Below are positions 1 through 6,919 of a stretch of 6,919 nucleotides of DNA, one piece after another. How positions within the stretch are numbered: position 1 is the first letter of the stretch; every line of letters begins with the position of its first letter. The notes below the pieces were generated by a model. That model searched no databases, had not been told where the DNA came from, and saw only the letters and a list, made by a program, of their open reading frames with translations. The position numbers and the translations under genes were made by a program. The stretch covers positions 1 through 6,919 of the forward strand of contig MTNL01000079.1 in NCBI GenBank assembly GCA_002010365.1. Reading direction: 5' to 3'. The stretch comes from Candidatus Acetothermia bacterium JdFR-50 (GTDB lineage Bacteria; Bipolaricaulota; Bipolaricaulia; Bipolaricaulales; Bipolaricaulaceae).

Positions 1-302
1 AGAGGCAGCGGGTGGGGTTGGCCCGGGCCATCCTCATGGACGCCCCCATCCTGATCCTGGACGACACCCTCTCGGCGGTGGACGCCAAGGTGGAGGAGGA
101 GATCATCGGCAATCTCCGTGGGGTATTGAGGGGACGCACCTCCATCGTCATATCCCACCGCATCTCCGCCGTAAGGGAAGCCGATTGGATCGTAGTGCTG
201 GAGGACGGGCGGATCGTGGAGGAAGGGGACCACCGGCGGCTGGTGGCCCGGGGCGGCCTCTACGCGAGGCTCTATGAGCTCCAGATGAGCTTGACGCGAT
301 GA
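1..302 (+). CDS. ABC exporter half-transporter, C-terminal end of nucleotide-binding domain (partial, 5' end outside window)
   Basis: Only the last 99 residues are visible. The frame is open to the window edge, so the GTG at 12 is internal and not the start. The visible part begins just after the ABC signature (RQRVGLARA). It continues with Walker B (ILILDD), the D-loop (SAVD), the H-loop (ISHRIS, with the switch histidine) and the usual end of an exporter NBD (EDGRIVEEGDHRRL). The residue after the Walker B aspartate is Asp, where an active ATPase has the catalytic Glu. This is the hallmark of the impaired subunit in heterodimeric exporters such as TM287/288 and BmrCD. The stop TGA (300-302) overlaps the start of the next gene as ATGA, so the two proteins are probably made together and pair in the membrane. 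The substrate cannot be read from this fragment. The family is certain; the membrane domain of this subunit is not in the window. Confidence 0.93.
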   Translation, partial: RQRVGLARAILMDAPILILDDTLSAVDAKVEEEIIGNLRGVLRGRTSIVISHRISAVREADWIVVLEDGRIVEEGDHRRLVARGGLYARLYELQMSLTR

Positions 303-2368
303 GACACGGAGCGAGCTACCTGGAAGAGGAGAAGCTGGGGAAGGCCTTCGACGCCCGGCTCCTGCGCCGGCTGTCCAAATACCTACGCCCCTATGTATGG
401 CTTTTCGTGCTCGCTTTCTTCCTGAGCGCCGGGATCACGGTGATCGAGATCGCCCTCCCCTACGTCACCAAGACCGCCATCGACTCGGTACTCACCCTCC
501 CCTGGGTGGAGGTCGTCTCCGATGCCCCTCCGGCGGAGGGGGCGATCCCCCTGAATGGAGGCCGTTATCTCGTGCGCTATAGTTCCCTCCCGCGGGCGCT
601 CCGTGAGGAGCTCGAGCTCCAAGGGAAGCTCGGTGGTCGTTACCTCTTCGTCCCCGAGGGAACCCCGGGGGCGGAGCTTGCCGGGAGGTACCCCGAGCTC
701 TTCGCACGGCTCCCCGAAGGCTACGCTATCTCCGCCTCCAACCTCGAGCGGATCCCCCGGGAGGAGCGGCTCCCGTTGCAGGTGGGTGCCGTGAGGATGC
801 TCCTTTTGCTCGCCCTGGTGTTCGTGGGGTTCCTTCTCCTGCGGTTCCTCCTCTCTTACGGGCAGGTCTTCACCCTGCAGTACGCGGGCCAGCGGATCAT
901 GGCCGACATGCGCCGGGAGATATTCGGGCACCTTTTGCGGCTCCCCATGTCGTTCCTGGACAAGCAACCCGTGGGGCGGCTGGTGACCCGGGCCACCAAC
1001 GACGTGGCTGCCATCAACGAGATGTTCACCCAGGGACTGGTGAACTTGGTCCAGGACATCTTCATGATGGTGGGGGTCATGGTGGTCATGTTCCGGCTGG
1101 AACCCCGGCTGGGTCTTTTGCTTCTGGCCTTCGGTCCCGTCCTCTTCGCCCTGGCGGTCTGGTTCAGGAAGGAGGCCCGGGCCGCTTACCGGGAGGCCCG
1201 CCGACGCCTGGCCCGCCTCAACGCATACCTCCAGGAGGCTCTGTCGGGGATCCAAATCATCCAGCTGTTTCTCCAGGAGCTTCGCTCTTTCAAGCGCTTC
1301 GCGGAGATAAACCGCGATTACTACCGGGCGCAGATGAAGTCCCTTCTGGTCTACTCTCTCTTCGGGCCGGCCATCTCCGCGATGCAGCACATCGCCATCG
1401 CTCTACTCATCTGGTACGGGGGTAAGGGGGTACTTTCGGGTTCCCTCACCCTGGGAGCACTGGTAGCGTTCACCAGTTACGTACGGATGTTCTTCCAGCC
1501 CCTCTCGGACCTCTCGGAACGCTACAACATCTTCCAGGCCGCCATGGCCGCCGCCGAGCGGATCCTGGGGCTCTTGGGACAGCCCCCGGAGGAGACGGGG
1601 GAGCGCATCATTCCGGACCTCCGGGGGGAGCTCGAGTTTCAGGACGTGTGGTTCGCCTACAACGACGAAGAGTGGGTGCTCAAAGGGGTATCCTTCCGGG
1701 TGCGGCCCGGGGAGCGGGTGGCCATCGTAGGGCCCACAGGATCGGGGAAGACCACCATCGTGAATCTCCTTCTGGGCCTCTACCGTCCCCAGCGGGGGAG
1801 GATCCTTGTGGACGGGGTGGACCTCCGGGAATCGGATCTCGAGAGCTTCCGTAAGCGAGTGGCCATCGTCCCCCAGGACGTCTTCCTCTTCGCCGGCGAC
1901 ATCCTGGAAAACATCCGACTCTGGGACGAGCGGGTCTCCATGGGCTCGGTGGAGGCGGCGGCGCGGAGGGTGGGCCTGGAGGAGCTCCTCTCCCGCCTGC
2001 CCCAGGGTTTCTCCACCGACGTGCGGGAGCGGGGAGCCCGGCTTTCCCTGGGAGAGCGGCAACTCATCTCCCTCGCCCGGGCCCTGGTGGCGGACCCCCG
2101 GATCCTGATCCTGGACGAAGCCACCTCCAGCATCGACTCTCACACCGAGGCGCTGGTGCAGCGATCCCTGCACGACCTCATGCGGGGGCGGACCACCATC
2201 GCCATCGCCCATCGCCTCTCCACCATCCGGGATATGGACAGGATCTTGGTCCTCCACGAGGGGAAGCTGGTTGAGGAGGGCACGGTGGAGGAGCTCCTGG
2301 CCCGAGGGGGCCTCTTCCGCGCCCTGTGGGAGCTCCAATTCAAGGGGGCCGGCTCAGCGGCGGATTAG
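299..2368 (+). CDS. ABC exporter half-transporter, permease fused to ATP-binding domain (catalytic partner of a heterodimer)
   Basis: This 689-residue protein has the type IV ABC exporter layout: an N-terminal six-helix membrane domain and a C-terminal NBD. Hydrophobic segments lie near residues 33-55, 166-187, 245-268, 270-288, 350-373 and 385-400. Between the first two is an insertion of roughly 100 residues (about 66-160), longer than in a standard exporter and expected to face outside. BmrD-type subunits carry an extracellular domain at the same place. The NBD shows an A-loop Tyr454, Walker A GPTGSGKT (478-485), Q-loop Gln526, an altered signature LSLGE (582-586) in place of LSGGQ, Walker B ILILDE with catalytic Glu607, and switch His638. 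A normal Walker B with a degenerate signature is complementary to the upstream subunit. The ATG at 299 overlaps the upstream TGA and has no good Shine-Dalgarno, so translational coupling is likely. Probable role: ATP-driven efflux of a lipid, drug or peptide; the substrate is unknown. The 3' end overlaps tgt by 15 bp on the opposite strand. Confidence 0.95.
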   Translation: MRHGASYLEEEKLGKAFDARLLRRLSKYLRPYVWLFVLAFFLSAGITVIEIALPYVTKTAIDSVLTLPWVEVVSDAPPAEGAIPLNGGRYLVRYSSLPRALREELELQGKLGGRYLFVPEGTPGAELAGRYPELFARLPEGYAISASNLERIPREERLPLQVGAVRMLLLLALVFVGFLLLRFLLSYGQVFTLQYAGQRIMADMRREIFGHLLRLPMSFLDKQPVGRLVTRATNDVAAINEMFTQGLVNLVQDIFMMVGVMVVMFRLEPRLGLLLLAFGPVLFALAVWFRKEARAAYREARRRLARLNAYLQEALSGIQIIQLFLQELRSFKRFAEINRDYYRAQMKSLLVYSLFGPAISAMQHIAIALLIWYGGKGVLSGSLTLGALVAFTSYVRMFFQPLSDLSERYNIFQAAMAAAERILGLLGQPPEETGERIIPDLRGELEFQDVWFAYNDEEWVLKGVSFRVRPGERVAIVGPTGSGKTTIVNLLLGLYRPQRGRILVDGVDLRESDLESFRKRVAIVPQDVFLFAGDILENIRLWDERVSMGSVEAAARRVGLEELLSRLPQGFSTDVRERGARLSLGERQLISLARALVADPRILILDEATSSIDSHTEALVQRSLHDLMRGRTTIAIAHRLSTIRDMDRILVLHEGKLVEEGTVEELLARGGLFRALWELQFKGAGSAAD

Positions 2369-3547
2369 CTCCACAAGATCCAGCCCCCTGCCCGCGCGGA
2401 TCGCCCCCCGGATAGACTCCATCAGGCGCACCATGAACCGTAGGTTGTGGAGGGTGGCCAAGCGGAAGTAGGTGAGCTCGCCACAACGGAAGAGGTGGTG
2501 GAGGAAGGCCCGGGTGTAGCGGCGGCACGTGGGGCAGTCGCACCCCTCCTCGATGGGACGCTCATCGCGTCGGAACCGAGCGGCCTTGATGTGCAGCCGG
2601 AACCCCTCCTCTTCGGAGGAAAGCAACGTGCCGTTCCGGGCCATGCGGGTGGGGGCGGCACAGTCGAAGGTGTCGATCCCCCGCGTTACCGCCTCCACGA
2701 TGTCCTCCATCGTCCCTATCCCCAAAAGGTGCCGGGGTCGCCCCGGGGGAAGCTCCGGGATCGTCCACTCCAGCACCCGGTACATGTCCTCCTTAGACCG
2801 GCCCAGCGACCCACCGATGGCGAACCCGGAGAAATCCATCCTCCCGATGACCCGAGCGGAACGGCGCCGCAGGTCCTCGAAGGCCCCCCCCTGGACGATC
2901 CCGTAGAGGACCTGATGGGGGTTCGGGCCGAGATCCTTTGTTTTCCCGAAGGCCATAAGGGCCCGCTCAGCCCAGCGGTGGGTCCGCTCCATGGCCCGGG
3001 CGGTGTAGTCCCGGTCGTGGAAAGGGGAGGTGCACTCATCGAGAGGCAGGATGATGTCCGCCCCCAGTAGCCTCTCCCAGCGGATCACCCCCTCGGGGGT
3101 GAAGCGGATCCAAGACCCGTCGAGAAGCGACCGCACCCATACGCCCTCCTCCTCCACCCGCACCAACGACTCCCCCTTGGGCCGCGGCGCCTCCTCCCCG
3201 GGGAAGATGGGGGCGATCTTCCCCACCCCGTGCTCCATCCCCGCCCCAAGCGAAAAGACCTGGAACCCGCCGGAGTCGGTCATCCAGGGGCCGTCCCAGG
3301 AGGAGAACCGGTGCAGCCCCCCGAGCTCCCCCACCAGCTCCGCTCCGGGCCGGAGGATCAGGTGATAAGTGTTTCCGATCAGGATCTGGACGCCTATCTC
3401 CCGGAGGTCATCCACCGAGAGGGCCTTCACCGTGGCCCGGGTGGCCACCGCCACGAACGCCGGGGTTTCCACCCGCCCGTGGGCGGTAATCAACACCCCC
3501 ACGCGGGCCTCGCTCCGGGGATCCCGCGCCTCGATGTGGAACTCCAT
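2354..3547 (-). CDS. tgt: tRNA-guanine(34) transglycosylase, possibly queuine-using
   Basis: This 397-residue enzyme replaces guanine 34 in GUN-anticodon tRNAs with a 7-deazaguanine base by a ping-pong mechanism in the cytoplasm. Family landmarks are present in order: GNTYHL (58-63), TDSGGFQVFSL with the base-binding Asp91, DEC with Asp170, GIVQGG (216-221), FDC with the expected nucleophile Asp295, and the zinc site Cys336, Cys338, Cys341 and His367. Asp91 and Asp170 are 79 residues apart, against 54 in the Zymomonas and E. coli enzymes (recalled numbering), so about 25 residues are inserted near 102-131. The base-specificity loop reads IGGSLGRSKEDM, one residue shorter than the common IGGLSVGEPKEEM type, with Gly near the position that is Val in preQ1 enzymes and Gly in the human queuine enzyme. 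The start ATG shares one base with the upstream qng1 stop (TGATG) and no Shine-Dalgarno is visible, so coupling is likely. The enzyme family is certain; use of queuine instead of preQ1 is inferred. Confidence 0.96.
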   Translation of the reverse strand: MEFHIEARDPRSEARVGVLITAHGRVETPAFVAVATRATVKALSVDDLREIGVQILIGNTYHLILRPGAELVGELGGLHRFSSWDGPWMTDSGGFQVFSLGAGMEHGVGKIAPIFPGEEAPRPKGESLVRVEEEGVWVRSLLDGSWIRFTPEGVIRWERLLGADIILPLDECTSPFHDRDYTARAMERTHRWAERALMAFGKTKDLGPNPHQVLYGIVQGGAFEDLRRRSARVIGRMDFSGFAIGGSLGRSKEDMYRVLEWTIPELPPGRPRHLLGIGTMEDIVEAVTRGIDTFDCAAPTRMARNGTLLSSEEEGFRLHIKAARFRRDERPIEEGCDCPTCRRYTRAFLHHLFRCGELTYFRLATLHNLRFMVRLMESIRGAIRAGRGLDLVELIRR

Positions 3548-4482
3548 CAGTAGAAGATGGTACGGGTCCGGTGGTGGGGAAAGGGAAGGTCCCTATCCTG
3601 GGAAAGGTTCCACAGGAGCCAGTCCACCTCGAACGCCCGCGCCCGCCACCCCAGATGCGAAAGTTCCCCCACCAGGAGCTCCACCGCGTGCACGGTGGCG
3701 GCCCGGATCTCTATCTCCTCGTCGGAGCCCGCGGGGATCTCCCTGTAAGCGTCGATCCGGGCGGCCAGGGTGGGGTACATCATCAGGATGCCGTGGGCCC
3801 GCAGGAGCTGGGGGAGCTTGTAGTCCGCGAAGGCGGTGAGCCAGTCCATATCGGGGAGGTCCCCCGGACCCTTCCCCCCGAACGCGCCGTGGACATCGGA
3901 ACATAGGATCTGGGCCCGCTTGTAGAATGGGACCCAGCGGCCTCGGTAGAGGCAGGCGTCGCGGAAGGAGGGAATATGAGCCGTGACCCGCTCCACGATC
4001 CCCGCGCAGCTCCCCACCCCGAGGAACGCCCGCGCCGACCCGAACCGCAGGAGCGCCCGCCCCACCTCCTGGACGACCCTTATCCGGGCGGGGAGCAGGG
4101 GGATATCGCCTAGCGCCTTCCGGAACCCCTCCTCGGAGATCCTCGCCAAGTTGGCCGGTTCGAAGAACTCCGGGAAATCCTGGGCGGCACGCTTGAGCCC
4201 GTAAGCGAGGGCGTAGTAGCCGTCAAGTTTTTCACCCCGGGGACCCTCGATGTGCCACCGAGCCTTCCCCGGCCAGAAGCAAAAGTTCAGGGCGTCGAGC
4301 ACGAGGAGGTACCGCAGGGTGAGCTCCTCGCCCCCGATGAAGTGGTGTTCCTCGGGCCACGCAGGGATTTCCGCCTCCCGGAGTACCCGCGCCAGGTCCC
4401 GCAACGCCCCAGGTTCCAGGGAGACCCAGCGGGCCCGCCCCATGATCCACCGCGCTGCCTCGCGTACGGGGTTAGCCCTCAT
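3547..4482 (-). CDS. qng1: Queuosine salvage protein (queuosine 5'-phosphate N-glycosylase family, DUF2419)
   Basis: This 311-residue protein matches the queuosine salvage family (human C9orf64/QNG1; a Sphaerobacter member has been characterised), which hydrolyses queuosine 5'-monophosphate to free queuine. Recognisable segments are an N-terminal NPVREAARWI followed by RARWVSL, then NFCFWPG (about 66-72), GYYALAYGLKRA (about 88-99), LPDMDWLTAFADYKLPQLL (about 209-227) and EIEIRAATVHAVELL (about 256-270). About 310 residues is near normal for the family. The ATG at 4482 is preferred because residues 1-13 (MRANPVREAARWI) belong to the conserved N-terminal helix. An ATG at 4443 would give a 298-residue form that lacks it, and neither start has a strong Shine-Dalgarno. 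The chosen start overlaps the WD40 stop by 11 bp, and the stop overlaps the tgt start by one base, so the three genes are probably co-transcribed. No signal peptide is seen and a cytoplasmic location is expected. The released queuine would be a substrate for the neighbouring TGT. The frame also stays open upstream to 5037, but that part is only a shadow of the WD40 gene. Confidence 0.9.
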   Translation of the reverse strand: MRANPVREAARWIMGRARWVSLEPGALRDLARVLREAEIPAWPEEHHFIGGEELTLRYLLVLDALNFCFWPGKARWHIEGPRGEKLDGYYALAYGLKRAAQDFPEFFEPANLARISEEGFRKALGDIPLLPARIRVVQEVGRALLRFGSARAFLGVGSCAGIVERVTAHIPSFRDACLYRGRWVPFYKRAQILCSDVHGAFGGKGPGDLPDMDWLTAFADYKLPQLLRAHGILMMYPTLAARIDAYREIPAGSDEEIEIRAATVHAVELLVGELSHLGWRARAFEVDWLLWNLSQDRDLPFPHHRTRTIFY

Positions 4483-5428
4483 CGCCCACGAGGAGCTCGG
4501 ACAGCTTCCAGATGTAGACGCGGCCGTCCTTGCGGCACGCCACGAGGTATCCCCCGCCCACGTCCACATCCTCCATGGACTCCTTCCCTTCGCCCAGGAC
4601 GAGGAGGTCTTTTCCCTCCTCCACGTCCCAGAGCCGCACCGTCCCATCCAGGGAGGCGGTGGCCGCCAAGTTCCCGTCCGAGGAGAAGGAAACGCCCCAA
4701 ATGCAGCCGTGGTGTCGCTGGGCGGAGAAGTAGGGGAACCCGGTGGCGGTATCGTAGATCTCGAACACTTTCCCCGCTCCGACTCCGAGCAAGAATCCGT
4801 CGGGGGTGAAAGCGAGATCCCAAGCATGTCCTGGAAACGCGAACAGAACCGTTGCATCGGAGAGGAGGAAGAGCAACCCCTTCTCCGCCCCGCCCGAGGC
4901 AGCCCGCTTTCCATCCGGAGAAGCAGCGACGCTCCACACGCTTCCCCCATGCAGCCTCCTCGCCCACAGGGGCTCCTCCTCACCGGGTATCCATAAGGCC
5001 ACTTTTCCGGTCGAGGTCCCCAAGAGGACCTTTCCATCTGGACCGAACGAAACCGCGTAGACGAAGCCGCGGAACTTCAATTCCGCAAAGGGCTCGTAGT
5101 TATTCAAATTCCACACCTTAGCCAACGACCAGCCTCCCGCGGCCACGTACCTCCCGTCGGGAGAAAAATCCACCGTGTGGACGTATCCCTCCAGGGGGAA
5201 CTTCGCGAGGGGAGGCACCTCTTCAGTGGTGACCCATCCCGCATGGGCTACGAGCTCTTCCATATCGAAAAGGCAAACCCCATCCACCGTAGCCACCGCT
5301 AGCAGCCTTTCGTCTAAGGAGAGAGCTACCGCCTTGGCCCAGCCTTCAGATAGGATAAGCACCGTATTACCTGAAGCGACAAAGGCTAACATGAGAACGC
5401 AGCAAAACGCGAAAACACTTTTTCTCAC
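4472..5428 (-). CDS. Exported WD40-repeat beta-propeller protein, function unknown
   Basis: This 318-residue protein starts at a GTG preceded by AAAAAGGAGG. The first 20 residues (RK, then a hydrophobic run ending LAFVASG) look like a Sec signal peptide, so export is expected. The cysteines at 9-10 sit too early for a lipobox. The remainder reads as seven WD40-type blades with SPDG-like turns: ALSLDERLLAVA (about 35), VDFSPDGRYVAA (86), VSFGPDGKVLLG (126), VAASPDGKRAAS (167), LAFTPDGFLLGV (205), VSFSSDGNLAAT (246, with the only clear VRLWD end) and the last, YLVACRKDGRVYIWKL (294). Seven blades would close one propeller that fills the whole mature protein, so there is no room for a catalytic domain; a binding or scaffold role is the simplest reading. 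An in-frame ATG at 5512 would give 346 residues, but it lacks a Shine-Dalgarno and would bury the signal peptide. The gene overlaps qng1 by 11 bp. Its 5' part is less GC-rich than the neighbouring genes. Its target and pathway are unknown. Confidence 0.85.
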   Translation of the reverse strand: MRKSVFAFCCVLMLAFVASGNTVLILSEGWAKAVALSLDERLLAVATVDGVCLFDMEELVAHAGWVTTEEVPPLAKFPLEGYVHTVDFSPDGRYVAAGGWSLAKVWNLNNYEPFAELKFRGFVYAVSFGPDGKVLLGTSTGKVALWIPGEEEPLWARRLHGGSVWSVAASPDGKRAASGGAEKGLLFLLSDATVLFAFPGHAWDLAFTPDGFLLGVGAGKVFEIYDTATGFPYFSAQRHHGCIWGVSFSSDGNLAATASLDGTVRLWDVEEGKDLLVLGEGKESMEDVDVGGGYLVACRKDGRVYIWKLSELLVGDEG

Positions 5429-5432
5429 TGTG

Positions 5433-5438
5433 CCTCCT
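5433..5438 (-). promoter_or_regulatory. Shine-Dalgarno site for the WD40 gene (decides the start)
   Basis: On the minus strand AGGAGG lies four bases before the GTG at 5428, within AAAAAGGAGGCACA. It is the strongest ribosome binding site in the three-gene unit. It favours the GTG start, placed directly before a signal peptide, over the upstream in-frame ATG at 5512. Confidence 0.75.
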
Positions 5439-5471
5439 TTTTCCGCCAATACGGGTGACGCACCGGGTACG

Positions 5472-5477
5472 AGTATA
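5472..5477 (-). promoter_or_regulatory. Possible -10 element for the WD40-qng1-tgt unit
   Basis: The minus strand reads TATACT, one mismatch from TATAAT, about 43 bases before the GTG start. This is where a promoter for the three-gene unit would be expected. No convincing -35 hexamer (TTGACA-like) sits 15-18 bases upstream and there is no TGN extension, so this rests on one hexamer and its position. Confidence 0.3.
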
Positions 5478-5534
5478 TCCGTGGCCGAGTTCCAGAGGAG
5501 CGACAGGGGCACCGCATCCGGGGTTTTTTAAGTT

Positions 5535-5672
5535 ATGGTGTCTTCACGGCAAGTATCGCTGAAGGAGGAGACCTTCTGTCCCCCAAGAATCAAGGATATC
5601 GTGACCGAGGCCAAGCGGTTACTACCAAAGGAGCTGCGGTGCATCGGGGGCCTACGGGCCGTTTCAGTCTAA
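5535..5672 (+). CDS. Possible small ORF, 45 residues, unrecognised
   Basis: An ATG ORF runs divergently from its neighbours and encodes a basic peptide with a plausible helical middle (RIKDIVTEAKRLLPKEL) and two cysteines (residues 15 and 36). It has no Shine-Dalgarno and an in-frame TAA lies just upstream, so it is not simply part of a longer frame. It resembles no family I know. It could be chance, or a remnant of a degraded gene. The amino acid mix looks more protein-like than most shadow frames here, which is the only reason to list it. Confidence 0.15.
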   Translation: MVSSRQVSLKEETFCPPRIKDIVTEAKRLLPKELRCIGGLRAVSV

Positions 5673-5725
5673 AGCTTTGCTTCCCTCAAGTAGCGAAGGA
5701 AAGGGGCGTCCGTTTTCTCCAGGTT

Positions 5726-5729
5726 CCTC

Positions 5730-5731
<2 letters not shown>
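5726..5731 (-). promoter_or_regulatory. Shine-Dalgarno-like AGGAGG at the atpD stop, with no obvious gene after it
   Basis: On the minus strand the atpD stop TAG overlaps AGGAGG (TAGGAGGAACCTGGAG). This is the arrangement expected for a tightly coupled downstream gene such as atpC. The only start at a suitable distance is a CTG at 5722, which opens just 17 codons (LEKTDAPFLRYLREAKL) before a TAG at 5671-5669. The site may be the remnant of a lost or displaced gene, or chance. Confidence 0.4.

Positions 5732-6919
<1,188 letters not shown>

Larger units (their letters stand above)
5429..5729. other. Intergenic spacer between atpD and the WD40 gene
   Basis: This 301-bp stretch has lower GC content than the flanking genes and holds no clear gene. 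It contains the WD40 ribosome binding site and a candidate -10 box, an AGGAGG directly at the atpD stop with no normal start codon after it, a 45-codon plus-strand ORF, a 38-codon minus-strand ORF and a plus-strand T6 run at 5524-5529. No tRNA cloverleaf, inverted repeat pair or tandem repeat was recognised. No convincing intrinsic terminator for atpD was seen, so read-through into the WD40 unit is possible. Confidence 0.6.

Noticed and set aside
383..1390. Long open frame on the minus strand inside the ABC exporter gene
   Set aside because: It is antisense to a clear ABC transporter. The translation is rich in Pro, Gly, His and Glu with no recognisable domain, as expected for a shadow frame in GC-rich DNA.
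1403..2338. Second long minus-strand frame opposite the ABC ATP-binding domain
   Set aside because: It is antisense to a conserved NBD with intact motifs. Its composition is low in hydrophobic core residues and rich in Gly, Pro, Glu and His, and there is no family resemblance.
4250..4996. Long plus-strand frame across qng1 and the WD40 gene
   Set aside because: It is antisense to two recognised genes and crosses their boundary. The composition is that of a shadow frame.
4483..5037. Upstream extension of the qng1 frame, which would give a 496-residue protein
   Set aside because: The extra N-terminal part is out of frame with the WD40 gene that covers it. It is rich in Ser, Arg, Pro and Trp and unlike any domain, while the WD40 frame shows regular repeats. 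The ATG at 4482 fits the family N-terminus.
5429..5512. 28-residue N-terminal extension of the WD40 protein from the ATG at 5512
   Set aside because: There is no Shine-Dalgarno for it, whereas a strong one precedes the GTG at 5428. The extension would also place the signal peptide in the interior of the protein.
5524..5529. T6 run on the plus strand after a GC-rich stretch, resembling an intrinsic terminator
   Set aside because: The preceding bases form at best a three-pair stem (CCG-CATC-CGG), and no plus-strand gene ends nearby.
5649..5660. GGCC-TACG-GGCC hairpin with a UNCG-type loop on the plus strand
   Set aside because: The stem is only four base pairs and is not followed by a T-run on either strand, so it is not a credible terminator or structured RNA.
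5675..5698. Imperfect inverted repeat CTTTGCT / AGCGAAG downstream of atpD
   Set aside because: The stem pairs fully only in the plus-strand RNA (through a G-U pair), while atpD is transcribed from the minus strand, where a C-A mismatch breaks it. No U-tract follows.

Overview
The window is a gene-dense, GC-rich bacterial segment. Gene ends overlap by a few bases nearly everywhere, and only one gap of about 300 bases carries no clear gene. The F-type ATP synthase beta subunit and the AGGAGG ribosome binding sites show it is bacterial. The compact layout and the gene content would suit a thermophilic or deep-branching lineage (for example Bipolaricaulota- or Chloroflexota-like), but no phylogenetic marker has been compared, so this is a guess.

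Layout: (1) Positions 1-2368, plus strand: the C-terminal end of one ABC exporter half-transporter, then a complete second half-transporter coupled to it by an ATGA overlap. Together they look like a heterodimeric ABC exporter with one degenerate ATP site. (2) Positions 2354-5428, minus strand, read right to left: an exported seven-bladed WD40-type beta-propeller protein, a queuosine salvage protein (Qng1/DUF2419 family) and a tRNA-guanine transglycosylase (tgt). Successive genes overlap by 11 bp and 1 bp, so this is almost certainly one transcription unit. Its last gene converges on the ABC gene with a 15-bp coding overlap. (3) Positions 5429-5729: a 301-bp spacer with the WD40 ribosome binding site, a possible -10 element, an unused-looking Shine-Dalgarno sequence after atpD and weak small ORFs. 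(4) Positions 5730-6919, minus strand: atpD, cut off at its 5' end by the window edge, with no atpC after it within the window.

The main biological point is the tgt-qng1 pair. Qng1-family enzymes release queuine base from queuosine 5'-monophosphate, and TGT exchanges a 7-deazaguanine base into the tRNA wobble position. Placed together, they suggest that this bacterium salvages finished queuine from its surroundings instead of, or in addition to, making queuosine through preQ1. The TGT supports this: it has about 25 extra residues between two active-site aspartates, and its base-specificity loop is one residue shorter and has a glycine near the position that is valine in preQ1-using enzymes. 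How the exported propeller relates to this pathway is unknown.
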